Positions 1 through 4,450 of a DNA stretch of 5,231 nucleotides are shown here, in pieces. Made by a program: the position numbers and the translations under genes. The notes beneath the pieces were generated by a model. That model saw only the letters and a list, made by a program, of their open reading frames with translations. It had not been told where the DNA came from and made no database searches. Source of the stretch: DATAYA01 sp036272815 (GTDB lineage: Bacteria; Pseudomonadota; Alphaproteobacteria; Acetobacterales; Acetobacteraceae); NCBI GenBank assembly GCA_036272815.1, contig DATAYA010000228.1, positions 1 to 5,231 on the forward strand, in the 5' to 3' direction. How positions within the stretch are numbered: the stretch's first letter is position 1; every line of letters begins with the position of its first letter.

Positions 1-40
1 TGGATTTGCCCCGGGCACGCACAGGTCTGTTGGACACGGG

Positions 41-68
41 TTGACACCTAACGTGAGCACAGCATTTT
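41..68 (+). promoter_or_regulatory. Possible sigma-70 promoter of the cupin-GNAT-DUF2889 group
   Basis: A perfect -35 hexamer, TTGACA, lies at 41-46. Sixteen bases further on, CATTTT (63-68) could serve as a weak -10 that matches the consensus at only three of six positions. Transcription would then start near 75, inside the tandem repeat at 73-102 and about 60 bases before the cupin start codon. A related TTGGACA lies just upstream at 30-36. The -35 is clear, the -10 is poor, and the pairing is an inference. Confidence 0.35.
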
Positions 69-72
69 CCGA

Positions 73-102
73 CCGGATCGCAGGGCGCCGGATCGCAGGG
101 TG
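73..102. repeat. Tandem 15-bp direct repeat (two copies)
   Basis: CCGGATCGCAGGGCG (73-87) is followed immediately by CCGGATCGCAGGGTG (88-102). The two units agree at 14 of 15 positions. They lie between the TTGACA hexamer and the cupin start codon, so they would fall at the transcription start or in the 5' leader. Two abutting identical sites suit a tandem binding site for a regulator or an RNA element. A simple replication-slippage duplication is the plain alternative. Confidence 0.75.
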
Positions 103-134
103 AGTGTGCCTCAAGCTCGAACGGGATTGACCTC

Positions 135-629
135 ATGAACAGCGAAGATGGTCTCCTGTGCGGCGCGCCCGAGTTGATCGACATGATGGGTGCTCGGTTC
201 GAGACGATCGCCCGCATGGGAACGGGCGATGCCGACACCGTCCTGTTCCGCGCGCGCATGGCGGCCGGAAAGGCCGTCCCGCTTTATAGCCACATCGATC
301 CCGAATGCTTCTATGTCCTCAGCGGGCGGATCGAGGTCTTCGTCGCCGACGCCGAACCGCGCTGGCGCGTTGTCGAAACAGGCCGCAGCCTGCTCGTCGC
401 CGACGACGTGAAGCATGCGGTTCGCAACACCGCGGACGAGCAGGCCGACCTCATCGTGGCCACCAACAACCGCCTCGCCCGCTACTTCCGCGAGGCCGGC
501 CGCCCTGCGACGCCGAGCACCGATCCCTTGCGCCCGACGCCCGACGACATTCAACGCGCAATTCGCGCGACGGAGGCCTACGGCTATTGGATTGCCTCAC
601 CCGCCGAGAGCGCGGCGGTGACAGGGTAG
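135..629 (+). CDS. Small single-domain cupin protein
   Basis: This 164-aa protein has one cupin beta-barrel domain at roughly residues 35-115. Motif 1 reads G45-x5-Y-S-H53-x3-E57 followed by FYVLSG (59-64). Motif 2 contains V92-K-H94 followed by a V-x-N strand. Cupins of this size are either metal-dependent enzymes or small-ligand binding proteins, and no substrate can be assigned here. The first histidine of the usual H-x-H metal site is Tyr51, while H53, E57 and H94 remain, so metal binding may be altered or lost. The C-terminal ~45 residues (P-T-P-D-D-I-Q region) lie outside the barrel. ATG 135 is the only in-frame start after the upstream stop at 54-56. A modest GGGA (123-126) lies 8 bases ahead of it. 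The GNAT gene follows after 31 bases on the same strand, probably in one transcript. Confidence 0.85.
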   Translation: MNSEDGLLCGAPELIDMMGARFETIARMGTGDADTVLFRARMAAGKAVPLYSHIDPECFYVLSGRIEVFVADAEPRWRVVETGRSLLVADDVKHAVRNTADEQADLIVATNNRLARYFREAGRPATPSTDPLRPTPDDIQRAIRATEAYGYWIASPAESAAVTG

Positions 630-660
630 ACCGCGATCCCTATTCCTGGAGCCGCCGCCG

Positions 661-1266
661 ATGCTGAACACGACCCGTCTGCTGCTCCGGCCCTGGCGCG
701 ATGCCGACTTCGCGGCCTTCGCGGACCTCAACGCCGACCCCGCGGTGATGGAGCACTTTCCGCGCACGCTCGACCGCGCGGCGAGCGACGCGCAAGCCGT
801 CCGCAAGCGCGACCATATCGCAGCGTATGGCTGGGGCTCCTGGGCTGTGGAGGTGCCCGGTGTGGCCCCGTTCATCGGCTATGTCGGTCTTCAGCCGGTG
901 GACTTCGAGGCGGCCTTCACCCCCGCGGTCGAGATCGGCTGGCGGCTCGCGCGCGCCCATTGGGGCGCGGGTTACGCGACCGAAGCCGCTGTGGCGGCAC
1001 TCGGCGATGGCTTCGCACGGGTCGGACTGGCCGAGATCGTCGCCTTCACCATCCCCGCCAACCGGCGCTCGCAGGCGGTGATGCGCCGCCTCGGGATGAC
1101 GCGCGACCCGGCCGACGATTTCGACCACCCGCGCATGGCCGAGGGCCATCCGCTGCGCCGCCACGTCCTGTACCGTCTCGCTGCTGCGTCCTGGAACGCG
1201 CGGGGAGAGGCGGGGGTGCAAGCGGGGGAGGGGCGTGCCATATCGGCACCTGCTGCACTGCAATAA
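661..1266 (+). CDS. GNAT family N-acetyltransferase, RimJ/RimL type, with an extra C-terminal tail
   Basis: The protein has 201 aa. The start T-x-R-L-L-L-R-P-W (5-12) and the core E91-I-G-W-R-L, then H100-W-G-A-G-Y-A-T-E-A (acetyl-CoA pyrophosphate loop and following helix), match the RimJ/RimL-like branch of GNAT enzymes. So do N134-x2-S-x3-M-R-R-L-G-M (134-146) and the final strand R167-H-V-L-Y-R-L173. These enzymes move an acetyl group from acetyl-CoA to an amine, and the acceptor cannot be told from sequence. The fold is complete at about residue 173. The remaining 28 residues are low-complexity (A, G, E rich) and coincide with a G-tract DNA segment, so they look like read-through of non-coding DNA rather than a domain. 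The start is supported by GGAG at 648-651, nine bases before ATG. The upstream neighbour is the cupin gene. The TAA stop (1264-1266) overlaps the DUF2889 ribosome-binding site. Confidence 0.9.
   Translation: MLNTTRLLLRPWRDADFAAFADLNADPAVMEHFPRTLDRAASDAQAVRKRDHIAAYGWGSWAVEVPGVAPFIGYVGLQPVDFEAAFTPAVEIGWRLARAHWGAGYATEAAVAALGDGFARVGLAEIVAFTIPANRRSQAVMRRLGMTRDPADDFDHPRMAEGHPLRRHVLYRLAAASWNARGEAGVQAGEGRAISAPAALQ
1202..1233 (+). other. Potential G-quadruplex on the coding strand
   Basis: Four runs of at least four G occur at 1202-1205, 1212-1216, 1224-1228 and 1230-1233, with linkers of 6, 7 and 1 bases. This fits the G4-N1-7 rule for an intramolecular quadruplex. It would form on the non-template DNA strand and in the mRNA. 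The segment encodes the extra GNAT tail and ends 30 bases before the TAAGG ribosome-binding site of the DUF2889 gene. It could affect coupling between the two genes. The pattern is seen directly; folding and function are inferred. Confidence 0.55.
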
Positions 1267-1275
1267 GGCCGTCCC

Positions 1276-1893
1276 ATGCCGCTCAGCCCGCCCGCCGACC
1301 GCGCGCCGCTCCACGCCCGCGACATCGCGCTGCGCGGCTTCGAGCGTGCCGATGGCCTGTTCGACATCGAGGCGACGCTCGCCGACACCAAATCCTACGC
1401 CTTCACCACCGAGACCCGCGGCGAGATCCGCCCCGGCGAGCGGCTGCACGGCATGGCGGCGCGGATGACGGTGGATGCAGACATGCGCATCACCTGCTTC
1501 GAGGCGGCGATCGATGACAGCCCCTATCCCACCGTCTGCCCCGGCGCCGCACCCAATTTCGCGCGGCTGGAAGGGCTGGTGATCGGCCCCGGCTTCGTCC
1601 GCAACGCCATGCAACGCGTCGGTGGCACCGACGGCTGCACGCATCTGCGCGAGTTGCTGCAGCAGATGGCGACCGTCGCCTATCAGACGATGTATCCCGC
1701 CCGCGCGCGCCGCGCCGCCGCCACCCGCGCCGCCGGCGCGCCACGTGCGGCCCCCGGGCTGCTGAACACCTGCCACGGCTGGAGCAGTGCCAGCCCGGTC
1801 ATCCGCGACGGCTGGCCGCATCTCTACACCGGCGGGGACACGTCCGGGGGAGTGCCGTCAGAGGCGAAGGCAAGGCCGCTTCCGGCGCGCTAG
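1276..1893 (+). CDS. DUF2889 domain protein
   Basis: This 205-aa protein of unknown function matches what I recall of the DUF2889 family almost end to end. It shows an N-terminal M-P-L-S-P-P then R-D-I-A-L-R-G-F (16-20 region), D-G-L-F-D-I-E-A-T-L-x-D-T-K-S-Y, G-E-R-L-H-G-M, S-P-Y-x-x-C-P, L-x-G-L-V-I-G-P-G-F, and G-G-x-x-G-C-T-H-L-x-E-L-L. It then has an A/R-rich linker and a closing L-L-N-T-C-H with W-P-H-L-Y-T-G. Conserved Cys/His residues (in GCTHL and NTCH) suggest a functional site, but no reaction is established. There is no signal peptide or membrane segment. About 17 residues follow the usual W-P-x-x-Y-T-G end and are probably unconserved. TAAGG (1264-1268), whose TAA is the GNAT stop, sits 7 bases before the ATG and points to translational coupling. 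The gene converges on the XRE-cupin regulator, with 13 bases between the stops. Confidence 0.88.
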   Translation: MPLSPPADRAPLHARDIALRGFERADGLFDIEATLADTKSYAFTTETRGEIRPGERLHGMAARMTVDADMRITCFEAAIDDSPYPTVCPGAAPNFARLEGLVIGPGFVRNAMQRVGGTDGCTHLRELLQQMATVAYQTMYPARARRAAATRAAGAPRAAPGLLNTCHGWSSASPVIRDGWPHLYTGGDTSGGVPSEAKARPLPAR

Positions 1894-1901
1894 CGAGCGC
1901 C
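1884..1901. terminator. Short hairpin in the convergent gap, possible terminator
   Basis: GGCGC (1884-1888) pairs with GCGCC (1897-1901) around an 8-base loop. The loop region contains the self-complementary CGCTAGCG (1888-1895), which includes the DUF2889 stop codon. It sits exactly where the two convergent genes meet. No T-tract follows on either strand, so it is not a classical intrinsic terminator and the call is weak. Confidence 0.25.
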
Positions 1902-1906
1902 TCGCC

Positions 1907-2509
1907 TCAGCGGCGGGTGAGGGCGACGAGGTAGATGCAGGCAGCCTCCGCCGAGGCGTTCTCGAACTCGCATGCAGCCGGCGGCCCGAGGGCCAGGCAG
2001 TCGCCGGGCAACAGGCGGTGCTCGATCGGACCCTCGCGGAACAGCAGCTCGCCCGACATAACCCATAGGCACTGCCCACCGATATGCCGATAGGCCGAGG
2101 CCGGGAACGGCACAAGCGCTCCTGGCGGAAGTTCCACATGAACCAGTTCCGGGACGGCATCCGGTGGTGACACGGCGCGCCGGACATAGCCCGTGGCGGG
2201 ATCGCGCCAGAGCGGCTGGGCCGCCGCGCGCGCGAGGCGCCCGGCGCCGGGCACATCCGCCTCCGCGCGCGCCAGCAACGTGGAAAGCGTCAGTTCGAAC
2301 GCGCCGGACAGGCGGCCGAGGAGCGTCGCGGTCGGATTGGCTTCGGCGCGCTCGACCCGGCTTATCATGGCGCGGCTGACACCGGATCTTTGTGCCAGAT
2401 CGGCAAGCGACCAGCCGCGCGCCTCCCGCTCAAGCCGTACCCGGGCGGCGAGGGCGACCTCCACGCCTGAGACGGCGCTCGGGAGCGTTTTGTCTTGTAT
2501 AATGGACAT
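1907..2509 (-). CDS. XRE-family transcriptional regulator with C-terminal cupin domain
   Basis: This 200-aa protein has an N-terminal XRE helix-turn-helix at about residues 21-79, with L-A-D-L-A-Q-R-S-G-V-S and I-S-R-V-E-R-x-x-x-N-P-T. A small cupin sensor follows at about 115-195, including G-G-Q-C-L-W-V-M-S-G-E and L-L-P-G-D-C. XRE-cupin proteins are cytoplasmic DNA-binding regulators that sense a small ligand through the barrel. They usually control an adjacent, often divergent gene and often themselves. The divergent neighbour here is the apparent GNAT remnant at 2594. The start could be GTG 2512 or ATG 2509. I prefer the ATG because the predicted transcription start falls on it and there is no Shine-Dalgarno upstream of either codon. 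The gene converges with the DUF2889 gene. Confidence 0.9.
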   Translation of the reverse strand: MSIIQDKTLPSAVSGVEVALAARVRLEREARGWSLADLAQRSGVSRAMISRVERAEANPTATLLGRLSGAFELTLSTLLARAEADVPGAGRLARAAAQPLWRDPATGYVRRAVSPPDAVPELVHVELPPGALVPFPASAYRHIGGQCLWVMSGELLFREGPIEHRLLPGDCLALGPPAACEFENASAEAACIYLVALTRR

Positions 2510-2513
2510 CACG

Positions 2514-2529
2514 TCATCATAATAGATGA
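2514..2529. promoter_or_regulatory. Candidate operator of the XRE-cupin regulator
   Basis: TCATC (2514-2518) and GATGA (2525-2529) form a perfect 5-bp dyad with a 6-base ATAATA centre. The site overlaps the predicted -10 element and lies just upstream of the start codon. This is where an autorepressor would be expected to bind. The arms are short, so chance is possible. Confidence 0.35.
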
Positions 2530-2544
2530 ACGCGTCCGCGCCAA
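2516..2544 (-). promoter_or_regulatory. Candidate promoter of the XRE-cupin gene, possibly giving a leaderless mRNA
   Basis: On the minus strand, TTGGCG (2544-2539) and TATGAT (2521-2516) are separated by exactly 17 bases. Counting seven bases from the -10 puts +1 at 2509, the A of the ATG. The lack of a Shine-Dalgarno fits a leaderless start. The position is predicted by spacing only. The region is AT-richer than its surroundings. Confidence 0.4.
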
Positions 2545-2593
2545 TCGTTAGACCGCCGGTGGCCGGTCGCTAGATCGCCAGTCGGGGACAGCC

Positions 2594-2662
2594 ATGCCGA
2601 TCCGTGATGCGGCCGAATCGGACCTCGTTGCCGTGGCGCCTCGTGCTTGCTCGGCCCGATGA
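2594..2662 (+). pseudogene. Truncated start of a GNAT acetyltransferase gene
   Basis: ATG 2594 follows a good ribosome-binding site (GGGGA, 2584-2588, 5 bases away) and encodes MPIRDAAESDLVAVA. This reads like the first strand and helix of a GNAT enzyme (compare the common M-x-I-R-x-A-x-x-x-D pattern). After about codon 15 the resemblance ends, and the frame closes at TGA 2660-2662 after 22 residues. The divergent XRE-cupin gene is the kind of regulator often found beside a GNAT gene, which supports a former regulator-acetyltransferase pair. The break lies near 2637. A weak TTAGAC-17-TAGATC promoter (2548-2576) could serve it. The TGA overlaps the ATG of the next gene (ATGA, 2659-2662). The resemblance is short, so a chance match or a real small leader peptide remains possible. 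Confidence 0.4.
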
Positions 2663-2952
2663 CGATGCAACAATTACTGCCCGCACCTGGCTCCGGCGCC
2701 GAAGCGGCGACCACTCGACCGGACGAGCGGGCAAATCCTCCCGCACTTGCCACGCTGGGGCACAATGGTGGCCCGCCGCTGGAGGACGACGACCCGGCCG
2801 GATGGCGCCTGTGGTGCTGGCGACGGGCGCGCCGGCGGGCGTGGTCGGCGCCGCGGGAGATCGCGCTGAGCCGTCTCGCGCGGGCAGAGACTCTGGGCCT
2901 GACCTACCGCGAGTACACGTTGGAGATCCTGGAGCGCGGCCGGTATCTGTGA
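2659..2952 (+). CDS. Conserved hypothetical small protein with GHNGGPPL motif
   Basis: This 97-aa cytoplasmic protein has an unstructured, P/A-rich N-terminal third. It is followed by G34-H-N-G-G-P-P-L41 and an acidic patch (EDDD, 42-45). Next come a Trp- and Arg-rich stretch (W49, W52, W54, W62) and a helical end, with A74-R-A-E-x-L-G-L-T-Y-R-E-Y-T-L-E-I-L-E-R-G at 74-94. I recall small alphaproteobacterial proteins with the same GHNGGPPL and LGLTYREYT...ERGRxL pattern, but know of no assigned function. The basic, Trp-rich middle would suit nucleic-acid or protein contact; that is only inference. ATG 2659 overlaps the preceding TGA as ATGA, suggesting coupled translation. ATG 2665 and TTG 2647 are alternatives, and none has its own clear Shine-Dalgarno. 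It converges with the ribbon-helix-helix gene, 10 bases away. Confidence 0.75.
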   Translation: MTMQQLLPAPGSGAEAATTRPDERANPPALATLGHNGGPPLEDDDPAGWRLWCWRRARRRAWSAPREIALSRLARAETLGLTYREYTLEILERGRYL

Positions 2953-2962
2953 CCGCGCTGCG

Positions 2963-3265
2963 TTAATCCTGTCCGGCCATCAACTCGGCGTTGCCGTGCC
3001 CGGCGGTCGTGTGCCCCTGCTCGGTCGCCGCTGCACGGAAATACTGCAGGAGATGCACCCGTACCGCGCTGGTGCGCCCAGCGCGGCGGAACTGCTTCTC
3101 GGCCGCCTTCACCACGTCCCCGGGCGAGATCTCCTCGCGCCGGCAGACCTCGCGGAGCGCGTCCCACAATTCAGGTTCCAGCCGCATGCTCGTGCGGCCG
3201 CGCGCGGTGACGATGTTCCGGGTCAGGAGTCGCGTTTCCGTCACGGTGACCTCGTGCTGTCTCAT
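2963..3265 (-). CDS. Ribbon-helix-helix domain protein (RHH_4 type)
   Basis: This 100-aa protein carries a ribbon-helix-helix fold at about residues 15-75. The strand G23-R-T-S-M-R-L-E30 is followed by helix P31-E-L-W-D-A-L-R-E-V-C-R-R43 and a second helix around 47-58. R64-T-S-A-V-R-V-H-L-L-Q-Y-F-R77 then closes the domain. This is the pattern of the RHH_4 family (Pfam PF13467 from memory), common in alphaproteobacteria. Such proteins are probably small dimeric DNA-binding proteins; targets are unknown. The tail (A-T-E-Q-G-H-T-T-A-G-H-G) is also usual for the family. The ATG is preceded directly by GGTAGGG, a poorly spaced purine-rich site. An AT-rich dyad lies 20 bases upstream and could be its own operator. 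No antitoxin-toxin pairing is visible: the neighbours are a convergent hypothetical gene and bolA, the latter upstream on the same strand. Confidence 0.85.
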   Translation of the reverse strand: MRQHEVTVTETRLLTRNIVTARGRTSMRLEPELWDALREVCRREEISPGDVVKAAEKQFRRAGRTSAVRVHLLQYFRAAATEQGHTTAGHGNAELMAGQD

Positions 3266-3285
3266 CCCTACCGCAGTATGCGAGC

Positions 3286-3301
3286 AAATAACGATCTATT
3301 T
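3286..3301. promoter_or_regulatory. AT-rich dyad upstream of the RHH gene, candidate operator
   Basis: AAATA (3286-3290) and TATTT (3297-3301) form a perfect inverted repeat with a 6-base centre, 20 bases upstream of the start codon. Ribbon-helix-helix proteins commonly bind short inverted repeats in their own promoters. I could not identify a convincing -35/-10 pair here, so the role is a guess. Confidence 0.3.
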
Positions 3302-3347
3302 CTAGTCCAATCACGCATGAATGAGACGCCACACGACGAATTTTCGG

Positions 3348-3391
3348 GATTTCAACACGCGAACCGTTGCTACATCATTGCCGATTTCAAC
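3348..3391. repeat. 9-bp direct repeat in AT-richer intergenic DNA
   Basis: GATTTCAAC occurs at 3348-3356 and again at 3383-3391, 35 bases apart start to start. The gap between the RHH start and the bolA stop (3266-3408) is clearly less GC-rich than the rest of the window and holds no open gene that I would support. Read on the minus strand each copy contains TTGAAA, which resembles a -35 element, but neither copy has a fitting -10 at 17 bases. A bulged hairpin (GATAGGCG with CGCTATC, 3396-3413) overlaps the bolA stop but lacks a T-tract. Confidence 0.45.
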
Positions 3392-3408
3392 TTTTGATAG
3401 GCGGATCG

Positions 3409-3705
3409 CTATCCACCGGCCCGCTCCTGCTCCTCCGGGGTCCGCAGCGTCAGCGCCAGCGCGTGCATCCCCGCCGCGAATTCCGCGCCAAGCGCGTCAT
3501 GCACTGCACGGGCGCGGGCGACTCGGGCCTGGCCGCGGAAGGCGGCGCTCACCAGCAGCACGCTGAAATGCGTCTGCCCGCCCGGCGCGGCGCCGGCATG
3601 CCCAGCATGCCTGGCGCTGTCATCGGCGACGCGCAGCAGGACGGGGTGGAAGGCGGCTCGCAGCGCCGCATCCAGGCGCTCGGCACGGGATTGCGCGTTC
3701 GGCAT
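3409..3705 (-). CDS. bolA: BolA family protein
   Basis: This 98-aa protein matches the BolA/YrbA family along its whole length. It has an N-terminal helix (R7-A-E-R-L-D-A-A-L), F19-H-P-V-L-L-R-V-A-D-D-S30, a variable loop with H33 and H36, and T45-H-F-S-V-L-L-V-S53. F56-R-G-Q-A-R-V-A-R follows, then the C-terminal G79-M-H81-A-L-A-L-T-L-R-T-P. BolA proteins partner monothiol glutaredoxins in [2Fe-2S] cluster handling. H81 aligns with the invariant ligand histidine, and the loop histidines could supply the second ligand of BolA1 types. Odd: the usual R-H-R after the FxG turn is R64-A65-R66. The start is fixed by a strong Shine-Dalgarno, AAAGGAGG, six bases upstream. A longer in-frame start at 3798 would overlap the divergent J-domain gene and adds no family sequence. 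It diverges from that gene with 79 bases between starts. Confidence 0.93.
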   Translation of the reverse strand: MPNAQSRAERLDAALRAAFHPVLLRVADDSARHAGHAGAAPGGQTHFSVLLVSAAFRGQARVARARAVHDALGAEFAAGMHALALTLRTPEEQERAGG

Positions 3706-3711
3706 ATCGGT

Positions 3712-3719
3712 CCTCCTTT
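3712..3719 (-). promoter_or_regulatory. Strong ribosome-binding site of bolA
   Basis: AAAGGAGG on the minus strand lies six bases before ATG 3705. It is the best Shine-Dalgarno in the window and decides the bolA start in favour of the 98-aa form over the upstream in-frame codon at 3798. Confidence 0.85.
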
Positions 3720-3748
3720 GGTTCGGCTCACGCGTCGCCGACCGGCTC

Positions 3749-3778
3749 TTGCCCGGCGGCCGCCGCGGCGCACATAAC
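3749..3778 (+). promoter_or_regulatory. Candidate promoter of the J-domain gene
   Basis: TTGCCC (3749-3754) and CATAAC (3773-3778) are 18 bases apart, putting +1 at about 3785, the A of the start codon. No Shine-Dalgarno precedes that ATG, so a leaderless mRNA is plausible. The -10 is a weak match, and the 79-bp gap is shared with the divergent bolA promoter. Confidence 0.3.
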
Positions 3779-3784
3779 GTCGCG

Positions 3785-4390
3785 ATGACCCGACGCAACC
3801 TGCGACCCCGGGCCTACGCGCCCGACCCGGCCGCGCCGGGCCGAACCTGCGACATGCCCGGCTGCGCCGCGCAAGGCGAATACCGCGCGCCGCGCTCGCG
3901 CTCGGCCTTGCGCGATTATCACTGGTTCTGCCTGCCGCACGTCCGCGAATACAACGCGACCTGGGACTACTACCGCGGCATGAGCCCAGGCGAGATCGAG
4001 GCGCATACCCGCTCTGACACCGCCTGGCAGCGCCCGACTTGGCCGCTCGGCCGGCTCGGCGCGCAGCACGTGCTCGACGACGCGGCGATCGCGGACCGGC
4101 TCGACCTGCTCGGCGCCGCCGCCCGCCGCCAGGCGCGCGAGCGATCGGGGATGCAGGCTCCGGCCGAGCTGCGCGAACCGCTCGCCGAACTCGGCCTGCC
4201 CTGGCCGGTGACGCTGGATGCGGTGAAGGCGCGTTACAAGGAACTCGCCAAGCGCCACCACCCGGACGCCAACGGCGGCGACCGCACCTCCGAGGAGCGG
4301 CTCAAGACGATCAATCTCGCCTATGCCGCGCTGCGTTCACGCTTGGCCGACGCCCGTTTCGCCGAGACCGGCTTCGCCGCCGCCGGCTGA
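3785..4390 (+). CDS. J-domain (DnaJ-like) protein with N-terminal Cys/His zinc-type motif
   Basis: This 201-aa protein carries its J domain at the C-terminus, about residues 134-190. L136-G-L-P opens it, A149-R-Y-K-E-L-A-K-R-H helix II leads to H159-P-D161 with A-N-G-G-D, and helix III is L173-K-T-I-N-L-A-Y-A-A-L. HPD is the motif that stimulates the ATPase of Hsp70/DnaK, so the protein is probably a specialised co-chaperone. The N-terminal part has C22-x4-C27 and C49-x2-H52, a likely zinc-binding site, within a conserved-looking D-Y-H-W-F-C-L-P-H-V-R-E-Y-N segment. It lacks the G/F region and zinc repeats of true DnaJ. ATG 3785 is chosen because family-like sequence begins there; GTG/ATG codons further up would add only low-complexity sequence. 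cobS follows after 60 bases on the same strand and bolA diverges, an arrangement I recall from other alphaproteobacteria. A link to cobaltochelatase or Fe-S assembly is inference. Confidence 0.9.
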   Translation: MTRRNLRPRAYAPDPAAPGRTCDMPGCAAQGEYRAPRSRSALRDYHWFCLPHVREYNATWDYYRGMSPGEIEAHTRSDTAWQRPTWPLGRLGAQHVLDDAAIADRLDLLGAAARRQARERSGMQAPAELREPLAELGLPWPVTLDAVKARYKELAKRHHPDANGGDRTSEERLKTINLAYAALRSRLADARFAETGFAAAG

Positions 4391-4450
4391 CTTCCGCAGC
4401 TTTCGCGGCGGGATTACTCTGACCCGAACCCGAGCAGGACACTCCGGCTG

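Noticed and set aside
111..554. Minus-strand open frame opposite the cupin gene
   Set aside because: Composition typical of an antisense shadow; the plus-strand frame has cupin motifs.
1235..1249. GTGCC-ATATC-GGCAC hairpin before the DUF2889 start as a terminator
   Set aside because: Only five base pairs and no T-tract, and the next gene's RBS follows at once, so termination is unlikely.
640..1821. 393-codon open frame on the minus strand across the GNAT and DUF2889 genes
   Set aside because: Its product shows no recognisable family and is of G/A/R-rich composition. It lies opposite two genes with clear domain motifs and ribosome-binding sites. Long antisense frames are normal in DNA of this GC content.
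2498..2503. Perfect TATAAT on the plus strand inside the 5' end of the XRE-cupin gene
   Set aside because: No acceptable -35 lies 16-18 bases upstream (only GC-rich sequence there), so it is not called as a promoter.
2517..2765. Minus-strand 82-codon frame upstream of the XRE-cupin gene
   Set aside because: No family resemblance, and it would overlap the promoter region and the GNAT-like remnant.
2604..2966. Plus-strand 120-codon frame overlapping the GHNGGPPL gene
   Set aside because: The conserved motifs lie in the other frame; this product is arginine-rich low complexity.
2963..3265. RHH protein as antitoxin of a toxin-antitoxin pair
   Set aside because: No adjacent same-strand toxin gene; the family resemblance is to the RHH_4 type rather than to known antitoxins.
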